A stretch of DNA of 64,000 nucleotides from Xiphophorus maculatus (taxonomy: Eukaryota > Chordata > Actinopteri > Cyprinodontiformes > Poeciliidae). This document shows positions 38,561-51,400 of this stretch, piece by piece. The notes beneath the pieces were generated by a model, which did no database searches, was not told the DNA's origin, and was given only the letters and a program-made list of their open reading frames with translations. Position numbers and translations under genes: made by a program. Position 1 is the first letter of the stretch; each line of letters opens with the position of its first letter. The DNA lies in NCBI RefSeq assembly GCF_002775205.1, contig NC_036461.1, positions 20,060,015 to 20,124,014 of the forward strand, given 5' to 3'.

Positions 38561-39478
38561 CGTTTCTTGAACATTGTATGTACAAAACAAGCAATTGTTG
38601 AGGAGCTGCTAGCAGCCGTCTGTCTGAGCCTGATGCAGAACCGAACAGGAGAGGAGCGGGTCAGTGCCAAGCTGGGGTCCAGAATCAGGAAGATTCCTAA
38701 CTTCTCATTTTATGCATTCTAGGTGCTTATGGTCACATTTCATTTACACCGTTTGAAATTTTGTGAACTGATGTTGGGTCAGTTATGAGATTTCATTTCA
38801 AGAAATATAATTGTACCTCAGAAATGCATAAAAGGCTTTTTAAAAGAAATATATAAGAGTTTCAACTTAAATTATGACTTGGTAAGAAATTTTGTCCAAA
38901 ATTTATCTAAATAAAAAGAGGGGGGAAAAAACCCTGAATATAAGAAATTCTGTCCACAAAGCCAATAAATACAAAAAGAGCTTCAGAATATTGCATTTAA
39001 TTTACATAAGAACTAAAAGATCAAATACTTTTTCTCACCGTCTTATTAAAATAAAAACTTTGATTGGATAGAAGATAAAACTGAAACTGGAAGCCCGTCT
39101 TCTTCCTCATCTACATTTCTCAGTTAAGGTTAAAAATGGCGGCCAGCTGTCGGTTCTTCACTGACCGCTGACCCTGAAAACAAAGAGGACAGGAGAGATG
39201 GTTCTGGAACCAGGACAAGTATTGGCACGCTGCAGGGGAGGGAGGGGGACAGGAAGAGTTCTGCACCAGTGCAGCAAAAGGCCGGCTCCTCAAACAAAGT
39301 CAGCCGTCAGGTGAAGTGGGTGGGGCCTCCTTGTGCGGCCCCTCCTCCACAGCTGGGAAGAAGGGCGGGGTCCCACGTCACAGCAACATGCTGTCCTCTC
39401 TCTGCAGTGTCCTCACAACTGACTTAAGTGAGGAAAGTCTGTGGGGTGAAGGGTCAGGGGGTGGGAGTGGGCGTGTCA

Positions 39479-42400
39479 TCACCTGCACTCCACCGCCACG
39501 GTGTTCTGAGCGGGCGAGGCTGAGGACGGACTCATGCCTGTGTCTGAGGACCCTGAGGAGGTGGACGCCGTCGTGTGGGACACTGAGGACAAAAGACAGC
39601 ACAGTCAGTCTCCATTTGCTGAACCAGGAACACAAGTTATTGATTAATGACTTCATATAAAGTTGATTGATCTCATCGATCCACTAGCGGTTAATTGATA
39701 GGCGGCCATTTTCTTAAAAACTGGAGTTTTCTCTTGCTTCAAGTATTTCAAGTAGATCAAAGGGGTACACTTTTCATAATATGCTTAGTTTTAAAAGAAA
39801 CATTAAATTTGAACATTTTGTGTGAGCTGTATTCAATATTGAACAAACAGAAATATCTGGTTTTCTCCCATTATTAAACACTGACATATTTATAAAATAT
39901 AACAAAACAGGAACCTAAAAGATTGCTGAATAGTCTAAAATTAAGTTTTATTAAGTATGCAAAAACCTCAACTCCCCATGAACAGAGATATGCTGTGTAT
40001 ATAAAGGAGTGCAGACTATGGTCCACTCTGTCAAAGAAATGGACAGGAAGTGATGTGGCTCTCTGTGGTCAGCTCAGTGTAGCAACAGCATTAAGAGACA
40101 TGTTGTGTTTCTTGTTCAGCTTCCTGTTGTTGCAGGTGCTTATTGTTGATCTATGAGGATTATTAAAACTTTGCTTTATGAAGTGTATTAACTCACAACA
40201 GCTCTCAGAATCAACTGTGCTTATTCCCCATGTTACAATTGTTCTCTGAAACTAGAAAATTTTGGATTTTTGAAGCTAAACCTTTTAGGGGGGAAAAATG
40301 TAATTTTTTTTTTTTTTTTTAGATTAATCTCAAACTTTCTGAGTTTTTTTTTTCAGCAAATTTTCAACTTTTCAAATTCAGAAATTTTCTTCATTGACTT
40401 TTTGGCAAAAATTCACTCCTGTCTTATTTTTCAGCCCACAGTGGCCCTGACACAGTGAGCCGTCACACCCCTTGCCTTTGTAGCACAGCAGTAACCTGTG
40501 AATAAGAAGCTGCCTCTGCCCCGTCATGCAGCTCGGCTGAATGAGTGATGTTCAGGTGAAACTTAAGGAGCTTGTTGAATGTTTATATTCATAAACAGAA
40601 ACATAAAGAACGTTTTGCATCCCACATTGGACTCCATTTGGATCGTTTCACACTCTCGTTCTGGTATGGCTCCGCTGTCTGTATGCCAAGATCCTTAATC
40701 TAATCTAATTGGAACTAATTTTTATCTAATGAACCATTAGTCAACAATTAACAGTTTGCATCCGTAGTGTGAACTGATAACATATTGATCAGGACAGAAA
40801 CAGAGTGGAATCTCGTTCAGGATACTGCTGTGCTGCTCCCACCTTCTCTCTCCTTCTTTTTTAGTCTCTTCCTGCGTCTGTCGATGGAGGCCACCTCAGA
40901 CTTGAGGCTCATGTAGTACTTCCTGATCTCCTGCAGCTTCTCCTGCAGGAAGGAGATCCTCTCTGTGCTCGACATGCTGTCCAGCTCGTCTGAGGAACAG
41001 GAGACAAAAATCAGCAACTTGATACACAAACAGTTCATATAACTGGGGCTGAGGAGATCACTGACTGTTTATCAGGTCATACAGGCTATCAACAAAACCT
41101 GATTGCTGTGTGAAAGCAGCTGATGTGTCCAACCACAGCTAACTGTAATGAAACTGTGTGTGTGTGTATTTACCAAGCTGCAGGGTCCACTTGTAGGAGC
41201 GCTGGGGGGAGGGGGAGCTGTGTTTGTCTTTACTGTGAGCAGACGGAGACGACAGACCAGGACAACGAGATTTCTGGGATTTAGACAAGGACGAGAGACG
41301 AGACTGGTCCTCACTGTCACTGCTGTGTCCTGGGGAGAGGAGGGGACATTAGCTTCCAACATGAGAGACGGAGAGAAGCAAAGACACAAAAAGAGTCAGA
41401 AGAACTGAACTGGTTAATGTTTAGTTCAATCAATCTGAACAGATGCTGGCAACTGCTGTTACACACACATACTTGTACTTCCATCCAACTGAGGACTTTA
41501 TATTTATTTCCTCTCATTGTAGTAACTGCATTAATGGTTAAACAGACATTTTCCCAAACCATTACTAGTCTAACCTTAACCAAACCTTAAGTCACCACAC
41601 ACCTCAGGGAAAATGTGCACCAATGGCCTCCGTTTGTGTGTGATGGTAGTGAAAGTGATTCTCTACATGCATTATACAAGTGCACACACACCCACACACA
41701 CAGTGTGATGTGGACTCTGCTTCTAAAACATTGGGCTCAACACACAGAGTGATGAGCAACAGTTTTCCTCTGTTCTTGGTGAACTAACACAGGAGGTGAA
41801 AGCAGCAAAAGCAACTAAAGTTGAACATTATTCAACTGTCTGTTGTGTTGCTAGCATAGATATAGACATAGATATGCCAGCAGCATATCTATGTCTATGT
41901 TTATGAGCTCAAATTTCACATGCACAAATGTTGCTGGTTGTTTGGCTGGATGAGGACAAGCGACAGTCGCCTCATCACACAAGTTCCATAGGAAATGAAT
42001 GGAGCCAGAGATGAAGGTGAGATCATGACATCACGCTACCTGCTCCGTTCTTGTCGGCCTTGGCCGGGGTCAGGGACCGTTTCTGGTTCCGTTTGTGTTT
42101 CTTGGCAGTTGGGCTGGAATTTACTTCATTCACCCTCTTTTGACCTGAGGGGTCAAAGGTCACAAATGAAACACAGAGGCTCCACTGAGGACTCAGCGGT
42201 GCTGAGGTGTTGCAGTCTTACCTCTGTCCTTGGGTTCCTGCATGAACAGCAGGGAGGAGGATGAGGAGGTGCTGCCCTCGAAGCCGGGGCTGGAGTCGCC
42301 CCCCTGCTCACCCCGGACGGGCCCCCGCTCCTCCTCAGTCTCATTCAGGTCCTTCGCAGGGTGGAGCTCCTCTGGACAGGTGAGGGGAGTGGCAGTCATC

Positions 42401-45400
42401 AAGAAGGGCCTGACCTGAGGCTGGGCAGGGTGGACGGCGAGGGGCAGAGTGGGAGGAGCCTGTTTCTGCATCATGAGGAGGGGCACTGAAGAGAGGGGGG
42501 GCTTGTCCTTCTCGTCTGGGTCGTCCAGGTCGACCTCATGGCACACCAGAGCTTCAGGGCCCATCTGAGGCTCTAGTTCTTCGACTTGGGGGGGCTCTGT
42601 CGGGGTGCCTGGGGGCTCTGAGGCAGGGACGGCTGTCCCAGCATGCACCTCTGTGTCCTGATGAGGCGTCAGCTTCTCCTCGGCCACAGAGCTCAGCTTG
42701 TCCTCTGCGTTCTCTGGTGCCCACTCCGGCTGCTGGGCAGCAGGAGGGGCAGGCAGGTGGTCCTGCCTGCTGCCAGTGCAGAGCTTCTTCTCTGCTGTTC
42801 TCTGGTCGGCTGCCTTGCGTTTCAGCGTGCTGCCCCTCTCTTTAGGCTCCGCCTCCTCCTCCTCCTCTTCCTCGGTGGCGGAGTCTGTGTCGGAGTTAAT
42901 AGAGGGGGGTTTGGGCAGGAGGTGCTGGGAGGGCAGGCAGTGCAGGACCACCATGGGCTCCTCCTGTCTCTTCAGAGTGGACAGCAGCGTGGCCTGCAGG
43001 GGCGAGGGGGCCGGGGCGGGGCCAGCATTGCAGTGAGGGATTATGGGAGGAGTCTCAGAATCCCTGAGGCTGACCCTGCGACCTTTGCCCCTGGGGGTCA
43101 GCAGGGGTGTGACGCGGCTCTCGTCCTCTGCTGTGGAGAGGGGGGACGAAGGCGGGGCTGACGTCCTGCTGAGGGGCGTGTCCAGAACCACTTCATGTCC
43201 AGGTAACGTTCTCGTCCCGGGACACAGCTTAATCTCCTTCTCCAGGTGAACCGCTGACTCCTGGGGCTCCTCCGCAGGCTCCGCCCCCTGCTGCTTCTCT
43301 GATTGGTTCAGAGGCTCCTCTGCTTTCTCCTGAGGCATGCTTGGACATGGGGAGGTAGGGACATCCATCAGCACAGCTCCTGAGGACGGCATGTTGCCGT
43401 CGGCAGCAGCAGCCTCAGCCACAGACTGCTCCCTCGCCTCCTCCTCTTCCTCCTCTTCCTCTTCCTCCGGCATGGCTGGTTCCTCATCTGGCTCACAAGC
43501 TGGAGGTTCCAATCTCTCTCGCCACGGCGACGCTTTGTCAGTTTTCTCGAGGGTGTCGTCTGCGTCGCTGTCATCAGAGGAGTTCCCAGAATCCTCTGTA
43601 GGGTCAGACAGCAGTGGTTTTAGCAGGGTGGGCCGACTCTGCAGCAGGAAGCGGAGAGCGGCGGTCTTCTTACCATTAGACGGCGGGTCGGACTCATACA
43701 GGCCAGAGGTCCTCCTGGTTCTCCTGCGAGGCGTGTCTGCACAAAGAACAACACCATTCAGCACACAACCTAGCAAAGCTTCAGAGTGTAGGATGATCCT
43801 GGCCTCCTACCGTTCCCATTGGCCAGGCTGGGCGTGGCGTCGGGTCGAGAGCTCTTCCCATTGGCCTGGCCCTCGCTGCTGGGGGTTTTGGACACACTGC
43901 GTCCTGCCGGGCCGCTGGGAGTGAGCCTGGTCTGAGGGCGGCCACGCTTCAAGCCTGTTGGCTTCAGAGGCGTTATGGAAGCTGGCTTCTCGTCATCCTT
44001 TTCTCCCTTCTCTGGGTCTTCCTTGTCTTTGTTCTGTTAGAAGAAAATTTGAGGAAGAGAGTTCATACGGGCACGGAGTTTAGACCCTGAGAGCAAAAAT
44101 CAGGGAAACTACACCAACTACGAAGCACACACACTCAATCCTAAGGGCAACTTAAGTTGACCTGATGTGTGAGTTCAAAGTCTCTCCATGAAGAGACCTC
44201 AGGCTGGGATTTGAACCCAAAACCTTTTGCTCAAGTGGGAAGTACCATGTATTTTCCAGGCATATAACACTATTTCACAGCACAATCAAGTCACTATATT
44301 AATTTCAATTCTCTATATATCAAATATGACTTGAAAGAAATTAGATTTTTTAATTTAACCCTTTGAAATTGGGCCTCTGTCTCATTAAACACTTCTGCTC
44401 TTTCTGGAACTCCACCTTCATAAACTCATCACAACATTGCTCAGTGCAATGTTTTTACCAGCATTGTGCTGAAAAGTAGTTTGTATGATGAGCTCAGCAG
44501 ATGCTCAGTTCCACCAGGTGTTTGCTAATTGCTGCTAGCTAGTCTGAAGGGGCTGAGTGGGGGAGGGGCTTCTCCGTAATGCAAAGGTCCAGAAATTTGG
44601 AAACTGCAGCTCTGAGGACTAGATGTGTCTCGAAGGTGGAGCTAGGTCCACTCCGGTGTTTGCAATGGTTGCCATGGAGATTAAAGGATTTCTCAAACAT
44701 GCATGACAAAATCAAGGTGACACTCCAAGTATGTTTTTGATGAGGGAAAAACATGATATGATGTCAAATTCATAAAAGTTGACTTTACATAAGGCCCCTT
44801 CAAGAACAAAGCTAATATTGTTTTTTATTGTTAAGCAGTTATGAGCTACTAATAATGTGCTGATAAACCACAAGGTGGCAGTAAAGCATACAGTGAGCAA
44901 AGAGGTGCATCATTAGTCCTACCTTGACTTTTTTTCTCTGTCTCTTCTTGGTTCCTTTCTCTGCAGGCCAGATGATGCGGTCAGCCTTCACCCATTCATC
45001 ATACCTGTGGATCACACACACACGTTCAGTGTTTTTAATCAGTTTTGTGCCCACCTGACACTAATTTCACACACTTCTAAAAGCAGAACCAGACCTGTTC
45101 TCACAGAGGCTGATATAACAGAGATGGTGACACTGACCTAACGTTCCAGCCGTAGTAGTGAACCAGGTAGAACTGTTCTCCGTTGTCTATGTCTGTCTTC
45201 TTGATGTGGGCCTCGTAGATCTTCTGGGTTTTTCCTCTGCCGTACTTCACCCTGACCTTGGTTCCTGCCAAAGAGTCTCCATCCTCTTCATCTTCACTTC
45301 TAAACAAAAAGACAAACAAACAGCACAAGGCATATAAGTTCTGACACATTTAGCATCGTTATCTTAATCATATTCGTAAACAGTACGTTTAATTTCTCTA

Positions 45401-48400
45401 AGCTAACTCTCACTTTGAATAATCCACCCTTTTCTAGAGTAAAAATCTGGATTTTATTTCTGATCAATCTGCTCATGATAAGCACACCTACTGGCAAACT
45501 CATTTGTATAAATATTCCCTGGTGTTTGTTTTGGAAATGGAGATTACAATGATGTTCTTGTAATCTCCACAAGGAAACACAATGGTTTCCTTATTTTCAA
45601 TTTAACTCAATTCAAAAATACTTTATTGATCCTTTATTAATGAAGTTGTAAGTCATTAATTCAAAGTCTTCAAGGAGTTGTTGTAGATAGTGATGGCAGC
45701 CAAGGTCTCTTGTTGTGCTCTGTATTGACCTAAAACAATTATTTTGGGGGCTGGACGATATGGCTGAAAAACTTAAGCGTTTCATATTAGTCGATTATTG
45801 GTCTGTTTTTTGTTTTAAATACTGCCAAACTGGTGACAAGACCTTCTCTATTTAATCCACGGTTTACACGTCATATTGTTTTTTATTGTTAAGCAGTTAT
45901 GGGGCACAATGGTGAAACCTGAAACTGCTGTAAGTTACTCAACAAGTTGTTGCTAAGTAACCAAAGAGTGAGTTAGTTAGTTGATGCCACCAACCTTTCT
46001 CTATATCATGGTATTTTACTTGATTATATTATTATTATTATTATTTCTGGGCTGTTTGTCTAGCAAAGTGTCTTCAGATGACATTGTTGTGACTTACAGG
46101 GTTAAACTGAATGTTGTCATGAATAAAATTAAATAATTAAAACAAGAAAAGAAATCTTACCCATGTCGTCTTCTCTCCTCCTCCCCTTCTTCCTCCTCGT
46201 CATCGTCGTCCTCTTCCTCCTCGTCGGAGCCTTTCTCAGAGTCGTCCAGTCGTCTGTTGCTGCGCCTCCTCACCTCCCTCTGCTGCTCCTCACTGTTCTC
46301 TGGCCCTCCCCGTCCAGGGTTCTCTGGCTTGGGGGGCAGTTTGCCCCGACTGCCCACACCTCTTCTCCCCTACAGTCATACCAATCAGATGTCTGCTTTC
46401 AGATTCAGATGATTTGTTTTTCAAACTTCCTGATGTAAAAAGAGGAGAAGTTCTTACCCTGGGTGACGAATGTCTCTCCTTCACCTCCTTTTCGCTCTCA
46501 CTCTCCGAGTCGGCCTCCTCCCTCTTGTCATCAGCAGACTCTGACTTGATGGGTGTTGTGAAGGCCTCCTTAAGCTCAACTTTAACTTTCTTGTGATTGG
46601 GAGGGGGGTTGTTGTGGTGAATGGTTCTGAAGGTGATGCCGGCAGAACAGCAGTACTCCTCAAACCCAGACAGATACCTGACAGCACACATCACAAATAC
46701 ATGCTCATACAGGCTGCTGCCAGCCAGCCATCTCTTCACAATAAGTACAACACATCCAAACTTATGAAGCCTGGAAACATTCAGCTTTGGTCAAACTGAT
46801 CAAAGACAGATAGAAGAACCGCCATACATCCTTACTACATCCTTAAAAACAATGTCCAAAATTAAAGAGCTCTTGGATATTTCCCATTACAGATTAAGAA
46901 TACTAAAAACACAGTGTATTTTTTTTTTTTTTTTTAGAATTACTGAACTAAAAACTTTTACTGGAAACATTTTCTAAAACATTATAAAATAGCTCAACTG
47001 TCAATTGATTCATAAAGTACAAGAAAATGTACTTGCCATTAATGGAAAGATAACTTTTTTCTGAGCATTATTAGCAGGGAGGATCTGAACTTTACCACAA
47101 GTTATTTGATCAGTATATCTCTGTTAGCAGTACACAAGTTTACCATTTTACTGACACCAATAACCGTAATTAGTGGTCACAATTAGGCCAGTCATAATAA
47201 CTAATTTTACTGGCTGATAAATTATCCCAGAAACAATACTTTTGTTGTTTTGAGTCGATTTTCAATTTACATATTGATAATGGCATAGTAATTTCCTCTG
47301 AAAGACTAATAAACTTTAACTTTGTACAGAAGGCTCCACAGTGGAACTGGAAGACATTTAAAATATCCAAAACAAAAACAAGCAAAATCAATAAATAAAA
47401 CAGAAATAAAATAAAAATAATTTTTTAAAAAACACTGAAAGCAGAAATAAAAAATAGTGGAATTTATTGAGCTCATTTTAATTCATCATGTGATTAATTG
47501 ATGGATTACTTACTGCAACAGGATTACTCACAATACCCCACCAGTAAAACTTGAAAAGAATAACTTCATGTTTGTTGACACTGAGTTTCTTCACTGTGGT
47601 CAGACCCTGAAGACCTCATGTCAAACCAACCCTATGAATCTTAGCTTTATGGAATTAGCTTACACATTCAACTTGCACAAAGTTTGTGCACATGAGCAGG
47701 GCTGCGGTAAACGATTATTTTAGTAATCAAATACAATTCTTTTGCTAAATTAAATTCTTCCATAACAGCAGCATATCCCTGCATTCCTAACAATTACTTG
47801 CAGTAGCTTAGAAAATTAACCTGTAACAATAAAAGCTTATTTTCTAAGTCACCCTGCACAAAAATCTGAAATTATATAAATGTTAATACTGAAATTAAAA
47901 ATAATAAGGCAGCACATATTCATCTTCAATAAAGGTAATAGATGAGCTGTCGCTTTGCACAGCTTTTTATAGTTTTTGTGTGCATGTGAGCGATGGGATC
48001 TTTGTCATAATCAGAGACACATTTGTTGTGTCAGGCTGGTAGAAAATTATTTTTCTGCTTTGTCTGTAAAGCTACACTTGCGCTAAGCCGCATCGCAGCC
48101 TGATCATGGCACTTCTTACTTTTTGTAGGCTGTCTTGACATTGTAGGATGCAGCTGAGTTGAGAACAGGGATCCCCAGATCCATGTAGACCTGCTTCCAC
48201 ACTGTGCCAGACTCGATCTGAAACGGGCAGAAAAGCGGAGCATCAGCCAGCTGCTCTGGGACTCCTGAATCTGGACAATACTGATGGGTTCTGTCAGACA
48301 GCCAAGAGGATCATCAGGACTTCAGTCCAACATGCGAAACTTCTCTCAGGATCATCACTCACACGGCCCGGCACTATAATTAGTCTGCAGCTCTACAGTG

Positions 48401-51400
48401 ACCTCCTCACCTTGCGACAGCCTCCCAAGTGGTAGACCAGTCTGAAGAGCTTGAAGAGGTTCAGGTCTTTGTAGCCCAGCACTGGGGGCTTGTTGATGGA
48501 AGTGCCTGACAGAGAACATGGATCAGACGTCACTCCTTTCATTCATCAGGAAACAATCTAGTTAAAACCAAGTCAGGTTGGAAGTGTCAATGAAATGCAA
48601 ATTACATCCGTGAGTTAAGAGTCGAAATGTTTGATTCAATCAAACCATGTTTATCACAAGGACAAATAAATCGGTAATTTCCACAGAAAAATATAAGAGT
48701 TAATTCCTACTGACCTTCAGTTAAAATGCCAGAGAAGCCACTAATGCATGACATTATTACTGTTTTCTTTAGTTACTTAGGAGCTTTTATGTCTTTTCTT
48801 AAATGAAACCACAGATGTTCAAGTCTTACCTCTGTCATCCATGAATTTGTAGAGCTGCTGGAGGAAGTTCTCCTTCTCCTCAGGGTCTGCCTCCTCCTCC
48901 GGCTAAACACACAGAGGATGAGAGAGAGCCAGCTCATTAGACAGACTTTCACCTGGTTGTTAACTGCAAGCTGGGATGTAACTACAATCAATAACTACAT
49001 ACACCTGTAATGGCTTGTATGGGTGCTTCGATTTCCTTAGTCTTTGGAGAAACTAACCTTATAAACTGACACAAAGACCTGAGTCTGAGAGAGAGAGAGC
49101 TCTGCCATGAGAGTGAGACTGACTGAGGATGACCCACCAGGTTACAACTACTCTCACCAACTGTTGCCAACGTAGCAACTTTGTTGCTATTTTTTGCAAC
49201 TTTTGAGACAAAAAAGAAGAACAAAATCAGTATCTGCCTAACTGTGAAGCGTCAGGTTATACAAAGAAAAAAAAGATTTATCAGCAAAAAATGTATGGAA
49301 GATGTCATTTATTTATAAAAAGGTTCATTAATATGAAATTCACACCAGATGTCAGTAAAAAGCAGTCATCGCAAACAAAAAAGTATAAAGTAGAATAAGC
49401 ATCTATCGTATTGTTAATCATTTATAGTGAAAAATTATTTATCACAATGAGAAACTGGATTTATTACGACAATAATAAATTCTCAGTAATAATGTCTGAA
49501 AAGCTCCCAAAACTAAAAATATTGTCAGGGTTATTACTTTTAACCCTCTATGGCATGGCGTTGCCCTCAGGCAACAAACCACATAGCTGTACCTCACATT
49601 GCTCCTTTATTTTATTTTTTGGGGGGCATGATTTTTGACATATTTTTGTCCAAAAAATAGTTCTTTTATGAATATAGTTTTTGTTTGATTTGTATTTCAT
49701 TTCTCATAATCAGTGTAGACAATCTTGGTGTTCTAGACCAATGTTACCCTGAGGCAACAAACCCAAATCTGGTTCCAGGAGGTGTCAGAGTCCGATTTTA
49801 TGATTGACATGTAATTAGGGACCACCAAGCTCCCAAAGAATGCAGGAAAATATTTCTTCCCCACAAAAATAAAAAGTCATGCCATAGAGGGTTAATATTT
49901 CCTCCACTTTTTATGCAACTGGTTTCCAAAAGCAGTCTATTCTACTGATAGAATTACAAGTCCACATTGGAAACCTCTAGATGTATTGAAAAAATAAAAA
50001 AAGGAAGCTGCAAAACAATCCATAGAGAGGCAAGAAGTGCATTAAGTGCAAATCACTACCAGCTGGTTTAGTCTTTAATGAAGGCCTAGAAAAAAAAAAT
50101 TCTATGGTGAAGCATCTTAGAATGGACTTAAAATGAAAATCTCTCCAGATCCTCACAACCTCCTTCTTTTACACACTAATTACATTCATTATGTTCTGTC
50201 TTCTCTATAGGATTACAGCAGAACCATGCTCTGTTGCTTATTTGTTTCCAAAGAATCATGTAAAAAAAAAAAAAAAAGACACTTGCCTCTTCCTTGATGT
50301 GTTTCTTTCTCTTTTCATCCTCATTATCTTCTTCCTCCTCCTCTGCCTCACTCTCCTTGTCATCTTTGTCATCTTCACTGGAGGAAGAGTCTAGAATCTG
50401 ACTCATGTCCATCTTCCACGCTTCTGGAACCTCTCTGCTCCTCAGAAACATCTGGGCTCCTTCAATACCTGCAGGTCATGGAGACAAAGCAAAGCGTGAG
50501 GCAGATGTGGAAAAAGTGAGAACAGCAGGAAGGAAGGGCGTTTCACCTCTCCTGTTGGAAAAATCCGGCTTGGTAATGCTGATGGCGTTGACCAGGTGAG
50601 CATGTCTCCTCCCCACCGTGTAGCTGCATCATTAAGGCAAAAGAGAGAAATTTTCTATCCAAGTCATGCTGATTGATCACATTAAAGTACATTGACTTTT
50701 TTGTGGCTTTAATGACATGTTAGAAGAAATTAAATAAATAAATAAATCAGTAGGACTGCTTAAGTGATGAGGAGCAGATTTCTGTATACAAAGATAATAA
50801 AAAGTAAACTCACAATTTTCCATCACAGAAGGACCTGACCAGACATTGATCCTTCTTCACCAGCAGCTCATCACTGCAGCTGGGAGACACCACCTGCAGA
50901 AGCAACACAGCTTAACCTCTGCTAGTCAGCTGCAGATTTTACACATGGAGCAGGAATTAGAGATCCACCGAGCTGATATTAATATTTGTATCGGTTCTGA
51001 TGTTGGAAGAAAAAAAAAAAATGCATGAATCGGGTATTGTGACAATGTGCTCAATCCGTAAGGGCAGATCTACTCAGTCTAATTCTATGCTTTGTGATCT
51101 GAGTGACATCATGCTCTTTTATTTTATATTTAGTAATAATTCCTAAATGCACTTTCTGAACTATTTGAAAAAAGGTTTGTCGGAGTTTATTTTTACATGT
51201 TTAAAATGACAAGTTGACTACTTTGGTTAGTCAGTTTCAGTATTATTCATGTTAGTTGTTTTTACATGTTTGACTAAGCTTGTATTGGTGTATTTTAGTG
51301 TGCTGTACATGTGCAGAGTTAGCAAATAAACCTGCTATTTGTGTCTGTGTTTAAAAAAGAAGTCAGTTCTGCATTATTTTTCTGTATCGGATCATATTGG

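Noticed and set aside
42643-43161. Long + strand open frames (also 43337-43924) across this region
   Set aside because: They are antisense shadows of arid4a exon 19, whose frame is fixed by homology and by phase on both sides.
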